Notes: a model not told the origin generated them from the sequence alone. A stretch of 64,000 bases of DNA from Scytonema sp. UIC 10036 (GCF_009725235.1 NZ_WJFC01000009.1:1-64000), one strand, 5' to 3'. Positions 8,544 to 16,952 are shown, counted from the first letter of the stretch. Translations and numbers: made by a program.

Positions 8544-8765
8544 TTAGTTAGTAATTTGACAACAGCAAAAATCTGCTTGAGCAACATCAGCTTCTTGATA
8601 GGTACTCGATCTTGCCCATATGCCTGCAACTACTGTTTTGTCCAAATAAAAATCCTTGTCTTGAACTGCTAATGAAGCAATGTCTGCTTTGGAAAGTTGC
8701 ATGGTCAGGACAGTACATGCAATAAACGTGACGAAACCTAGTACGATTGACAAGAATATTTTCAT
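8544..8765 (-). CDS. Small exported peptide with C-terminal CCC motif, unknown
   Basis: 73 residues from the ATG at 8765, preceded by GGAGG at 6 nt; the longer frame to 8792 has no such site. Residues 1-28 are a hydrophobic signal or membrane anchor (MKIFLSIVLGFVTFIACTVL) with a weak lipobox-like FIAC. The mature part is polar and ends DFCCCQITN. No family recognised. It is transcribed divergently from the STAND ATPase gene, sharing about 240 bp of upstream DNA. Confidence 0.6.
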   Translation of the reverse strand: MKIFLSIVLGFVTFIACTVLTMQLSKADIASLAVQDKDFYLDKTVVAGIWARSSTYQEADVAQADFCCCQITN

Positions 8766-9004
8766 TGTGTCCTCCAAATATGGACTGGTCACCGTTGCCG
8801 TTACTGGAAATTTTCTTCTGAGGGTAGAAAAACTCTGAAATTATGCTTTTGACCTCTGAAACTTTACAATTTAAGAGGCTACACTAAAAAATCTCTTGTA
8901 GCAAGTACCCAAATCATAAAAATTTATCATAGAATTCTGTAAAACTCTGAAAAACTCCGATTTACCAGGTAAACTGAGTATACGGATGATAGGAGGAAAG
9001 GCGG
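8766..9004. promoter_or_regulatory. Divergent promoter region with CTCTGAAA repeats
   Basis: CTCTGAAA occurs three times in the spacer (near 8833, 8853 and 8945), with related AACTCCGA near 8956. Direct repeats between divergent genes are a plausible operator, possibly for the HTH-STAND protein itself; this is inference. AGGAGG at 8991-8996 serves the ATG at 9005. Confidence 0.4.
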
Positions 9005-11356
9005 ATGTTCCCACGCGACTTTCTGGCGCAAATGGCTCGTAACTATGAACTATCCAAAGAGCAGGAGGAAGTTTTTCTGCTTCGCTATGGCGAGGAACTG
9101 AATTATCACGACATTGCTAAGAAGTTAAACACTTCTGAGGGAGCCTGCTTGAAACGAATGGGACAGGTGTACAACAAGTTTAAAGTCAGTGGTAGCAGTC
9201 GGGGTAAGGAGAATCGACTCCGAATTTTTCTCACTGAGCAATTACAAGGTGTAACACAAACGTCTCTAGAGCCAACTGCTTCTACAGAAACTCCTCAAAA
9301 ACCGTATGTTATGACTGTGGTTCCTCCAGAAACTGCGATCGCTCTTACGCAAAGCGGAACCGCCTCACCACCCATCTATGAAAACTTACCTAAGCGAGAA
9401 TGTACTCGTTTTATCGGTCGCCGTCAAGAATTAGCTCGCTTGTTAGAGCTGCTTTCCTTGGAGCATCCGGCTCATTTGATTAGTGTTGATGGTGTTGGGG
9501 GTGTCGGAAAGACAACACTCGTCTTGGAAACTGCTCATCTTTGCCTCCAAGCTAGTATACCTGGTTCAGTCTTGCTAACCTTTGAAGGAATGACCGTACC
9601 GACCTTTGAGGCAATTATTTTTACATCAGCTAAACAGCAGTATCTGAAAGCTTTGCAGATTTTACCTCGCCTCAAACGCGAACGCAATCTACGAGATATT
9701 TACCGAACGATCGCTTACACCCTAGAACGTCCTGAAATTAGCTACAGATCGCCGGACGATCAGCTAGACTTGATTCGAGATAGCTTGAAGCAGCAGCGAA
9801 CTTTGCTGATTGTGGATAACTTGGAAACTATCGAAGATAAACAGGAATTATTAAGTTTTGTGTACGATTTGCCCCGTACAGTTAAAGTGATCCTGACGAC
9901 ACGGGAACAAGCTCTGTTTGTCCCAATTCGGTTGGAATCTCTACCGGAAGAAGATGGGCTGAACTTAATCCACCATCAAGCAAAAGAAAAAGGGGTAGAG
10001 CTACAGCCTCCTGCAGATCGAGTCCTTTACCAAAACACCCACGGCATCCCAGCAGCAATAGTTTATACTGTTGGTCAGCTAGCGGCAGGGTATCCGCTAG
10101 ATGATGTACTGACAAAATTAAAAAGCGCGACAGGTGATGTAGCTCGCTTCTGTTTCAAGACTTCTGTAGAGCGTTTGCGAGGACAACCGCCCCACCGAAT
10201 ACTCATGACATTATCGCTATTTGCTAGAGCAGTTGAGAGAGAAACCATTAGTGCAATTGCTATGGAAGATTCGATGAATACGGGTGATGGATTAGCTCAA
10301 CTCCAACAACTTTCGCTAGTCCGCCAGCAGGATGCACGTTATAGCTTACACCCTCTGACTCGCGAGTATGCAGCAGCCGAACTCACAGCGCATCCTGAAT
10401 TTGAACAGTTAGCGCGATCGCAGTGGGTGAAGTGGTATTTAAAATTCTCGCAGGAATACGGTAGTATCGATGAAAAAAAATGGTATTCCGAATACAGCCA
10501 CCTAGATCTGGAATGGGAGAATCTTCTGGATGTGATGAAATGGTGCAGGGAAAAGAGAAAATATGACGACCTCCTCAGTTTTTGGAGACAAATCAAAGGA
10601 TACACTCACGTGCGTGGGTATTGGGATGACCGCTTGGTGTGGACGGATTGGTTGCTAGGGGCTGCTCAAGAACGGGGCGATCGCTCAACACTGGTAGAGG
10701 TTTTGTATGATAAAGGTTGGACACTTACCCTCACAAGACAGCCTGAATATCTGGAAGAAGCCAGCGTACTTTTGCAACGTGCTTGGGAGCTGCGGAACCA
10801 TCAAGACATTACCTTCCAACTGGAATTAGCAGCTAGGATGGTGGTTCTTTCCATTCATCAAAACGACTTTGACCAAGCATATGACTGGATGAAAATCAAG
10901 GAAAATATGCTGAATCACTCTGATGTAGAAGAATCAGAACGTCAGCGACAGAAGATTCAAACCCTTTATTACCAAGCTAAGATTTTCTTCCTCAAGAAGG
11001 ATTATGTTCAAGCCAAGAAACTTTACCAAGAGGCACTTAAACAAGCAAAGGATATAGGATGGCAAAGGGCAGAGATTGCCATTCAAAATTGGCTAGCCGA
11101 TCTAGCCATTGAGGAAGGAAATTTAGAAGTTGCTCAACAAATCTTGGAGCAGGGTTTCCCTGTAGCAGAGCGTAACAAAGATAAGCATTCTATTGCCTTT
11201 CACCAGCGTTCTTTTGCTTACTTATCACAGCGTCAAGGAAATTTGAAACAAGCTCGATACTGGGCGCAAGAAGCAGCTCTTCGTTTTGAGAGTTTAAAAA
11301 TGATACCGGAAGCAAGGGAAATGAGAACTTTCATCCAGAATACGAGGGGTGAGTGA
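9005..11356 (+). CDS. HTH-NB-ARC (STAND) ATPase with C-terminal TPR repeats
   Basis: 783 residues. Residues about 1-65 resemble a sigma-region-4/LuxR-like helix-turn-helix (LSKEQEEVFLLRYGEELNYH, then DIAKKLNTSEGACLKRMGQV). An NB-ARC-type ATPase follows: FIGRRQELARL entry, Walker A GVGGVGKTT (163-171), Walker B LLIVD (267-271), a VILTTRE sensor strand and HGIPAA in the GxP position. The C-terminal 350 residues are helical TPR-like repeats (for example AKKLYQEALKQAKDIG; ARYWAQEAALRFESLKM). This is the architecture of a ligand-sensing STAND transcription regulator; no nuclease, TIR or protease effector is visible, so an immune effector role is less likely. AGGAGG lies 8 nt before the ATG. The target is unknown; the divergent small peptide gene is a candidate. 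Confidence 0.85.
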   Translation: MFPRDFLAQMARNYELSKEQEEVFLLRYGEELNYHDIAKKLNTSEGACLKRMGQVYNKFKVSGSSRGKENRLRIFLTEQLQGVTQTSLEPTASTETPQKPYVMTVVPPETAIALTQSGTASPPIYENLPKRECTRFIGRRQELARLLELLSLEHPAHLISVDGVGGVGKTTLVLETAHLCLQASIPGSVLLTFEGMTVPTFEAIIFTSAKQQYLKALQILPRLKRERNLRDIYRTIAYTLERPEISYRSPDDQLDLIRDSLKQQRTLLIVDNLETIEDKQELLSFVYDLPRTVKVILTTREQALFVPIRLESLPEEDGLNLIHHQAKEKGVELQPPADRVLYQNTHGIPAAIVYTVGQLAAGYPLDDVLTKLKSATGDVARFCFKTSVERLRGQPPHRILMTLSLFARAVERETISAIAMEDSMNTGDGLAQLQQLSLVRQQDARYSLHPLTREYAAAELTAHPEFEQLARSQWVKWYLKFSQEYGSIDEKKWYSEYSHLDLEWENLLDVMKWCREKRKYDDLLSFWRQIKGYTHVRGYWDDRLVWTDWLLGAAQERGDRSTLVEVLYDKGWTLTLTRQPEYLEEASVLLQRAWELRNHQDITFQLELAARMVVLSIHQNDFDQAYDWMKIKENMLNHSDVEESERQRQKIQTLYYQAKIFFLKKDYVQAKKLYQEALKQAKDIGWQRAEIAIQNWLADLAIEEGNLEVAQQILEQGFPVAERNKDKHSIAFHQRSFAYLSQRQGNLKQARYWAQEAALRFESLKMIPEAREMRTFIQNTRGE

Positions 11357-11555
11357 TATCATGTCCGCTTACATACCCTGAATAAAGCTCACGCAAAGGC
11401 GCTAAGGCGCTAAGAAATTAAGAGACTTTTCCGCATGGTTATGCTAACGGATATGGTATAGTTTACTTGTTTGATGCGTGAATTTTGGGTTTATTGCACG
11501 GGTAAATCCAGAAGTTTGCACCGTCAAGGAACTATTAGTTCTTAAGCATGGTTGG

Positions 11556-12044
11556 TTACAGGTCTGCACAAGCACTTGCTTGCTGTAGTCTATCCTTACA
11601 TAGGATAATACTTTGAGATGTTTGGATTTTCTCAATTAAGAGTACGCCAAAATGCTCTGCAAACAATGTTTTGGTGTCATAGAATGCCTTTGCTAGGGAT
11701 AATTGGTTTGTTTCACTCCTAGAATTTAAGTTGGGATTGTGATGCACAAAGTAACCAAATAACTGCTCACAATCACAAGCATATTTGCGAGTGTCCAAAA
11801 TGTGGTGATGCCAAACAATATCGATTTCGTAGGTTGGGACAAGTGCGCTATTGGGATAGAGGTAGATTAAATGCAAAAACATTTTGTAACGAGCGATCGC
11901 CCGCTCTATTTGTTTGCGACTCCATCCTCGACCGTCTTCAGGATACATCAATCTTTGGGCGATTGGTTCCAAGTTTAAAGATTCTAGATTTTCTTGGAAA
12001 GTCTTGTTTTTAACCGAAGTAGCAGATGTCACATTGAAACTCAT
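11556..12044 (-). CDS. GRDP-like (DUF1399-type) protein
   Basis: 162 residues with the family signature ALVPTYEIDIVWHHHILDTR followed by KYACDCEQLFGYFVHHNP. The DIVWHHHILDT core with its clustered His is the hallmark of glycine-rich-domain-protein-like (DUF1399) sequences; bacterial members are short like this one. Biochemical role unknown. Divergent from the Phd/VapC pair downstream. The Shine-Dalgarno sequence is weak. Confidence 0.7.
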   Translation of the reverse strand: MSFNVTSATSVKNKTFQENLESLNLEPIAQRLMYPEDGRGWSRKQIERAIARYKMFLHLIYLYPNSALVPTYEIDIVWHHHILDTRKYACDCEQLFGYFVHHNPNLNSRSETNQLSLAKAFYDTKTLFAEHFGVLLIEKIQTSQSIILCKDRLQQASACADL

Positions 12045-12157
12045 AATTTAACTCGATAATCTCCTACTCGAAAACGCTATTTTAAGCAAAAACTCTAACC
12101 TCTGTGCCAAGATATAAGTAGCTCCATCATTAGTCATACAACATAGAGTGAGTGTAA

Positions 12158-12409
12158 ATGTATAATGTAGAAGTTCCTGAAGTACAGGCTGACCTTGCCC
12201 AATTGCTCTGTCGAGTGTTGTCCGGAGAAGAAGTGATTATTTCTCAAGCAGGTACTCCCATTGCTCGTATAGTGCCTATTACAGATCGGTCATTACCCCG
12301 AGTTCCAGGGTTGGATCGTGGTAGGGTAGAGATTGCTCCTGATTTCGACGCTCCCCTACCGGAGGATATTCTGAATGATTTTCTTGGTTCAGCAGACAAA
12401 TTAGAATGA
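12158..12409 (+). CDS. Phd/YefM-type antitoxin of a VapC pair
   Basis: 83 residues: the N-terminal Phd/YefM DNA-binding fold (VPEVQADLAQLLCRVLSGEE, VIISQAGTPIARIVP) and a C-terminal acidic tail that would wrap the toxin (FDAPLPEDILNDFLG). The stop codon overlaps the toxin start by 4 bp (ATGA), the standard coupled arrangement. It likely autorepresses its operon by family analogy. Confidence 0.85.
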   Translation: MYNVEVPEVQADLAQLLCRVLSGEEVIISQAGTPIARIVPITDRSLPRVPGLDRGRVEIAPDFDAPLPEDILNDFLGSADKLE

Positions 12410-12792
12410 GAGCATTACTTGATACTCATACCCTTATCTGGTGGGTTACAGATGATACTCGACTTTCATCCACTGCCAAGAACATAATTATTGACCCAGG
12501 TAACGTTTTGTTCTTAAGTGCTGCGAGTGCATGGGAAATTGTCATTAAGGTACGCTTGGGAAAACTAACTTTACCTGATGTCCCAGAACGCTATATTCCG
12601 AGTCGGTTGGAAATGAATCGATTTGAGAGCTTACCGATTCAAATGATTCATGCAATGCACGTAACAAATCTGCCGGATTTACATCGAGATCCCTTCCATC
12701 GGATACTGATTGCTCAAAGTCAAGTTGAGAAAATGCCGATTATAACTGTAGACAGCCAGATCGTTCAGTATTCTGTTAATGTGATTTGGTAA
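12406..12792 (+). CDS. PIN-domain toxin, VapC type
   Basis: 128 residues. The acidic PIN active site is intact: D6 in LLDTHTL, E44 in SAWEIVIK, D95 in HRDPFHR and D116 in ITVDSQ. The SAAS-WEI-K-RLGKL pattern marks the subgroup that cleaves RNA and is paired with Phd-like antitoxins. Its last 28 bp overlap the 3' end of the convergent parE remnant. Confidence 0.88.
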   Translation: MRALLDTHTLIWWVTDDTRLSSTAKNIIIDPGNVLFLSAASAWEIVIKVRLGKLTLPDVPERYIPSRLEMNRFESLPIQMIHAMHVTNLPDLHRDPFHRILIAQSQVEKMPIITVDSQIVQYSVNVIW

Positions 12793-13046
12793 TAACAATT
12801 CTTAAAATGCCTTCTTCCTCTGGCTGATATATAGATGGCGTGGGAGCGGTATTCGTAACGCTGTAATCCTGGCGCAATAAAGCTATAGTTGCTCCCCCAG
12901 CTTTGATATTCTGCCAATAACGCAAAACAATCATGCATCCCTGAAACATACTCTTGCGCGATGCGTAAGCCAAAGTTCAGAATGGAATATTCGTAAATAT
13001 TCTCAATATCACGCTCCGCTTTATTCGTGAGTTGATAGGTTGCCAT
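12765..13046 (-). pseudogene. ParE-type toxin with a C-terminal frameshift
   Basis: Residues 1-70 follow RelE/ParE toxins (TNKAERDIENIYEYSILNFG; FALLAEYQSWG; QRYEYRSHAIY). After HAIY the frame reads ISARGRRHF, whereas the next frame over the same bases gives YQPEEEGILRIV, the normal ParE strand. One extra A in a TATATAT run (about 12832) explains this. Even the restored frame stops early at ITKSH, so the last ParE strand is missing. The toxin is probably inactive, while the ParD partner upstream is intact. Overlaps the convergent vapC 3' end. Confidence 0.75.
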
Positions 13047-13290
13047 TGTGCTTAAGCCTGTCTTCTACCCGTTTCATAATATCTTTTACCGTAGAGGTAC
13101 TGACACCACTGTCTAACCCTTCCTGAATAAGGGCAAACAAATCCTGTTCCGCCTGTCGCCTATCCTGGTCACGGCGAATTAAATCACGAAAGTATTCACT
13201 ATCGTTGCCATAGCGTCCGCTCGCAATTTGCGCCTTCACCCATTCCTCCATCGCATCAGGGATAGTAATGGTTTTACGCATCATAGACAT
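13021..13290 (-). CDS. ParD-type antitoxin
   Basis: 89 residues, ribbon-helix-helix N-terminus (KTITIPDAMEEWVKAQIASG, RYGNDSEYFRDLIRRDQ) and a charged C-terminal tail for toxin binding. GGAG lies 8 nt before the first ATG. Its 3' end overlaps the parE remnant by 26 bp, the usual parD-parE coupling. Apparently intact, although the toxin is not. Confidence 0.85.
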   Translation of the reverse strand: MSMMRKTITIPDAMEEWVKAQIASGRYGNDSEYFRDLIRRDQDRRQAEQDLFALIQEGLDSGVSTSTVKDIMKRVEDRLKHNGNLSTHE

Positions 13291-13375
13291 TACCGTTACT
13301 CCTTTGGCTTGACCATAATATGCTTATAGTGTGATTATTATCATACCATAAGCCAAAGCATAAAGATACGTAAAA

Positions 13376-13444
13376 TATCCGCCACAAGGAACAAGCAATC
13401 TCACATCTTTGCGGTTGCTTCGTCGTTCCTTCTTGCGGGGGATA
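13376..13444. repeat. Imperfect long hairpin (TATCC...GGATA)
   Basis: Nested matches TATCC/GGATA, AAGGAAC/GTTCCTT and AGCAA/TTGCT fold into one stem with small bulges. No T-run. Possibly a MITE or REP-like element; no other copy was noticed in the window. Confidence 0.5.
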
Positions 13445-13597
13445 AATCATGTATTATATAAAGATTCTCATCCGGATGAAGTACAAGTTCATCTGCGTAC
13501 ATCCGCTACAGGCTGCGGTTCCTTAACTCTTTAATGTATTGCACTCAATTGAAAGTTTCTTGCTCAACAGATTGTCCTTGGCATAGAATGAGCACGT

Positions 13598-13831
13598 TCA
13601 GTTCGCTCCCGATCCAGCATTGATGATTGCGATCGCTTCCAATACTATCAATACCTGAGCTTGCAAATGTGGGAAATCTTCTAAAAATTCGGCTAAGCCT
13701 GCTTCACCTTCAAGGTAATCAAAAAAAGTTTGCAATGGAACTCGCGTTCCAACAAAGACTGGAGTTCCACTTATAATCTCAGGATCGGAGTGAATAATTT
13801 GTCGGTCACGTAAATGCGATTGAATATCCAT
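13598..13831 (-). CDS. DUF433 protein (VapB-like antitoxin family), solo
   Basis: 77 residues from the ATG at 13831 (a GTG at 13846 would add five). It has the DUF433 core HSDPEIISGTPVFVGTRVP and LQTFFDYLEGEAGLAEFLED, but the C-terminus (VLIVLEAIAIINAGSGAN) departs from the usual ending. DUF433 genes normally sit next to a DUF5615 PIN-like toxin; none is adjacent. A smaller DUF433 remnant is at 22054-22131. Confidence 0.7.
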   Translation of the reverse strand: MDIQSHLRDRQIIHSDPEIISGTPVFVGTRVPLQTFFDYLEGEAGLAEFLEDFPHLQAQVLIVLEAIAIINAGSGAN

Positions 13832-14025
13832 CTTACAGCTATTCACATTCTTCGTAGCATTCGGCTTGTTGTTTCATTGTAGCTTAACGTTGAAGTCGTT
13901 TGAGGTTTTCCATGACTTACTCGTACTGAGCCATTTTCCCCCGCTCTATTAGGAAGTTCTACAAAAGGTTTTGAGATTAGAACTTACCTTAAAAGAGCTA
14001 AGTTTCAGTATAACCGCCTTTAATC

Positions 14026-15095
14026 CTACCTCTTAGGCTTAGCCAGTTCTATATTAAATTGTGTTTGAAGATTCAAGTCACCCCATCGTCCACCAAGTAA
14101 TCCATCAGGTGTCAACAGATAAGCAATAGTGCCGCAGTTTTTTTTACCCCGACTACTTGAAAGAACATTATGTCTTAAGATACCAAGACCTTTAATACTA
14201 TCCCCGTCTCTTGTCCAGGTGAGGATGTACGCATTTTCCACATGATGTTGGTCGATTTTCAGAATGCCCTTGTAGGTTTTTCCGTTTGGATACTTGCCAG
14301 TAATCTGATAGATGCTAGCGATGTTATTACTGGAAAAATGCTTTACTTTAACTGCCGTCTCGGTGCCTAAATTGTTTTTCCCATCTGAAACCCAACGTCC
14401 ATCAAGCATCCCATCGCTTTTCACTTCATATGCTACAACATCGCACTTTTCCGTTTCCTTTGTATCCCAGCTCCAAGCACCTGAAAGAACATTACCTTGT
14501 AAAATGCCCAAGCCGGTAAAGACTTCAGACGTTATCCACCTAAGTCTGTACACAGGCGGCACTATATGTCGTGATATTTCTAGGGTACCATTGTTAATAA
14601 GTTGGCTTGGAGGTGATGTTTGGTATGTTGTAACTTTAGTTTCATAGATACCCTCGATTTTATCTCTAGAAATAGATTTGTAACCAATGGTAATACAAGT
14701 AAATAGAAAACCAGCAGTGGATAGAAGAATGATTGCTCTGTGTCCCTTTTTCTGTCGCTTAAGTAATTTAGGTTGAAGTCCTATCTGGAATTTTTTTTTA
14801 ATACTGGTATCGACCCCTGTGAAAGGTCTTCCATTTGAATGGCAACCATACCTTCGTTAAAGGCTCTTTGAAACATATCTTGATTATCTAAAATTTTGTA
14901 ACCAAGCCCATCATAAAACCCTTTAGCAAACTTAATTGCTGCCTTATCATCAATCGGCTGATTCATACCAATCACATAATTAATATGTTGACTGATAGCT
15001 TCTGCCGCTTTGGATGAATAACAGGTATTAAGTAGCACACATTTTACATAATTGGAGTGCAATTCAAATAGTGCTACTAACCCTTCTGGTGTCAC
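14026..15095 (-). pseudogene. Caspase-like fragment + membrane helix + two-repeat domain, frameshifted at A9
   Basis: Part 1 (15095-14781) matches the C-terminal half of cyanobacterial caspase-family proteins: MTPEGLVALFEL, CVLLNTCYSSKAAEAISQH, YVIGMNQPIDDKAA. The catalytic-Cys position is kept, but the upstream half with the catalytic His is absent. Part 1 ends in PVLKKNSR at a run of nine A (minus strand; 14791-14799). With one extra A the frame continues as KKKFQIGLQPK, a transmembrane segment (AIILLSTAGFLFTCITIGY) and two repeats of a beta domain (GLGILQGNVLSGAWSWD...DGMLDGRW; GLGILRHNVLSSSRG...DGLLGGRW). The start GTG at 15095 overlaps the COP23 stop. Either decayed or rescued by slippage. 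Confidence 0.6.
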
Positions 15096-15673
15096 AAAAC
15101 CTGGTGAAAACTCCGATTCTCTTTGAGCACCCGAACGTCCATGACTTGACCGTCAGTTTCACGAATGACACCAGCACTACTGTTTCCCTGACTCATCTGT
15201 ATCAACTGATTGAGAATTGCACCAGCCTTGGCTGCATTTTCTGGCTTGAGAGTGAACAGGACGTTAGAGCCATCTTGTTTACAACCGCTTTCCGATGGAC
15301 TGAGCGCACAAATCACGGTTTGGCGGTTTACTATTCCGTTGGTAAGCTTAACATTCTTCAGACGACCACCATTCGCACTAACTACAGCGTTTATTTTCTG
15401 CGTGACGACATTGCAGCGATTTTGAGGGGAATATTTTTCACCAAAGTAGTTTGAACCTTCTGGAGTCCAAGCGATTAGAGGAACTGGTTGTCCTCCTGGT
15501 CGTTGACCAACAGTAGCCATGCTCTCTCCAGACTGTGGGATACAGCTAAAAGAAGTGTTTTCTGAGCAAAAGGCAAGGTCTTCCTGATTTAAACCTAGAG
15601 GATTGGCATACGCTGGAATAGTAGAAAACACAATATATCCAGTCAGCAAAAAAGTAATTTTCTTGAGCTTCAT
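15092..15673 (-). CDS. COP23-domain secreted protein
   Basis: 193 residues: signal peptide (residues 1-23, MKLKKITFLLTGYIVFSTIPAYA) then a COP23 domain, recognised by PVPLIAWTPEG...FGEKYSPQNRC, a mid-domain NGIVNRQTVICAL and NVLFTLKPENAA. COP23 (circadian oscillating protein 23) proteins are cyanobacteria-specific with an unclear role. AGGAG sits 7 nt before the ATG. The C-terminus (VLKENRSFHQVL) runs into the caspase-like fragment, which begins with an overlapping GTG; the end of this gene may therefore be a fusion junction. Confidence 0.75.
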   Translation of the reverse strand: MKLKKITFLLTGYIVFSTIPAYANPLGLNQEDLAFCSENTSFSCIPQSGESMATVGQRPGGQPVPLIAWTPEGSNYFGEKYSPQNRCNVVTQKINAVVSANGGRLKNVKLTNGIVNRQTVICALSPSESGCKQDGSNVLFTLKPENAAKAGAILNQLIQMSQGNSSAGVIRETDGQVMDVRVLKENRSFHQVL

Positions 15674-15758
15674 ATTTTTCTCCTAAAATCTTACTTCCAA
15701 TTAATTAAGACCTGCGTGTTGAAATAAAAACCAAAAGTGTAACGCACTCCCTAAAACT

Positions 15759-15810
15759 TATAACCCCTTCTATTTACTCACTGATTTGCTGAGTGTCTGT
15801 TTATTTATCA
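15759..15810. repeat. 50-bp direct repeat, copy A (diverged)
   Basis: TATAACCCCTTCTATTTACT then CACTGATTTGCT and GTCTGTTTATTTA; related to copies B (15851-15900) and C (16720-16769). Confidence 0.6.
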
Positions 15811-15850
15811 AAACGCTAGTGAAAGTTGTGTAACTAAGTCAGTACAAGCG

Positions 15851-15900
15851 TATAAACTCTTCTGTTTACTTATTGATTTGCTTTTCTCGGTTTATTCACC
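15851..15900. repeat. 50-bp direct repeat, copy B
   Basis: TATAAACTCTTCTGTTTACT, then TATTGATTTGCTT and CTCGGTTTATTCAC. It matches copy C (16720-16769) at most positions. Copies A and B lie upstream of the COP23 gene. Confidence 0.8.
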
Positions 15901-16062
15901 TGTTGCCAAAACACGAGTAAGCTTATAGCGCTCGTTAAGTAATTGATTATTGAATGTGCAACTGAAGATTTCACTTTCTCCAAATTGTTTATAAGTGGTC
16001 TAACCTGAAAGCTCCACCCTTTGGAAGACTAGAGCTTCCAAGAAAGCAACAGCCACTTCATA

Positions 16063-16626
16063 TTAATTGGAGTAAATCAGGTTTTGCACATACCCCGAAG
16101 GCGTAACTGTACCACTTTTAGATGGCACTTGCAGACCAGCATCACGCGCAACATCTATGACAAAGTTAATGCAATTGTTACTAAATAGGTTGTAGTCTGC
16201 TGTGCTCCATTTTGAAATAGCCTTTTGTGCCCGCTCGAAGATAGTCTTGTCCACTTGCACTATGAGCCTATCTGTAATAAAGTTCATTTTTTCAGACAAG
16301 GCTTCGTCTTTAACGCTTCCAGGGACAGAGCCAAAAACACCCGTACCTTGAGAAGGGTAAAATCCGAATGCTTCTTGTGCAGAAATAAGTTTATTGTTAT
16401 CTTCCACACCCCAAATGATAAAAGCGTGACCTGTCGGTGAACCACCTCGAGCACAAAAGACCAGGTAGTACTGATTCTCTGTTGCATCAGAATACGTTCT
16501 TCGATCGATTTGCTTATCCACAGCAAGCACTGAAGCAACTGGATGAATCAAAAACGTAGTCAGGAATCCGCTCAGTCCTGCGATAATAAACTTACGGCGA
16601 CCGCGAAGCATGAAGAATGTTTTCAT
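16063..16626 (-). CDS. Secreted permuted papain/LRAT-like protein, unknown function
   Basis: 187 residues from the ATG at 16626 (GGAG 7 nt upstream; a TTG one codon earlier is unlikely). The N-terminus is Tat-like (LRGRRKFIIAGLSGFLTTF, cleavage near VLA). The mature part has GGSPTGHAFIIWG followed, about 85 residues later, by NLFSNNCINFVIDVA. A His early and an Asn-Cys later is the order of circularly permuted NlpC/P60-LRAT papain-like folds; substrate unknown. Also present: FGFYPSQGTGVFGSVPGS, which looks family-conserved. It is in line with the COP23 gene downstream, about 390 bp apart. Confidence 0.55.
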   Translation of the reverse strand: MKTFFMLRGRRKFIIAGLSGFLTTFLIHPVASVLAVDKQIDRRTYSDATENQYYLVFCARGGSPTGHAFIIWGVEDNNKLISAQEAFGFYPSQGTGVFGSVPGSVKDEALSEKMNFITDRLIVQVDKTIFERAQKAISKWSTADYNLFSNNCINFVIDVARDAGLQVPSKSGTVTPSGYVQNLIYSN

Positions 16627-16719
16627 CAATTTCTCCTTAAATGCTTTTAATTAGGTATCAAAGCTAACTCTGTCACCCCGTTAGCTACTGTCAATTAAAA
16701 TGCAGGGTTAGAGGGAGCG

Positions 16720-16769
16720 TATAAACCCCTCTGTTTTCTTATTAATTTGCTTCGCTCGGTTTATTCACT
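16720..16769. repeat. 50-bp direct repeat, copy C
   Basis: TATAAACCCCTCTGTTTTCT, then TATTAATTTGCTT and CTCGGTTTATTCACTG. It lies upstream of the papain-like gene in the same relative position that copy B has to the COP23 gene, so it may carry promoter or operator sequence. Confidence 0.8.
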
Positions 16770-16921
16770 GGTAAAACTGTCGCTTCAACGCCTATATTAC
16801 TTTGGGGCATAACGGCATCAGTTGAAATGCTGTTTGATAGATTCAAATCAGCTACCTGGATGTTTTGCTAAAATGTCCATGTAGCCGGACTTCTAAAAAA
16901 TTTTGCGATAAAGCTGACATT

Positions 16922-16952
16922 TGTTGGGTTTCGTTCCTCAACCCAACCTACG
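16922..16952. repeat. GTAGGTTGGGTT element (inverted copy)
   Basis: 31-bp exact-core copy in reverse orientation in the spacer (16627-17161) between the papain-like and kinase genes. Nothing else was recognised in that 535-bp spacer besides direct repeat C. Confidence 0.85.

Noticed and set aside
9005..11356. STAND ATPase considered as an antiviral Avs-type effector
   Set aside because: No nuclease, protease, TIR or transmembrane effector domain; the N-terminus is a helix-turn-helix, which points to transcription control.
16021..16041. Hairpin TTGGAAG/CTTCCAA as terminator of the papain-like gene
   Set aside because: Short stem without a T-run on the minus strand; too weak to call.
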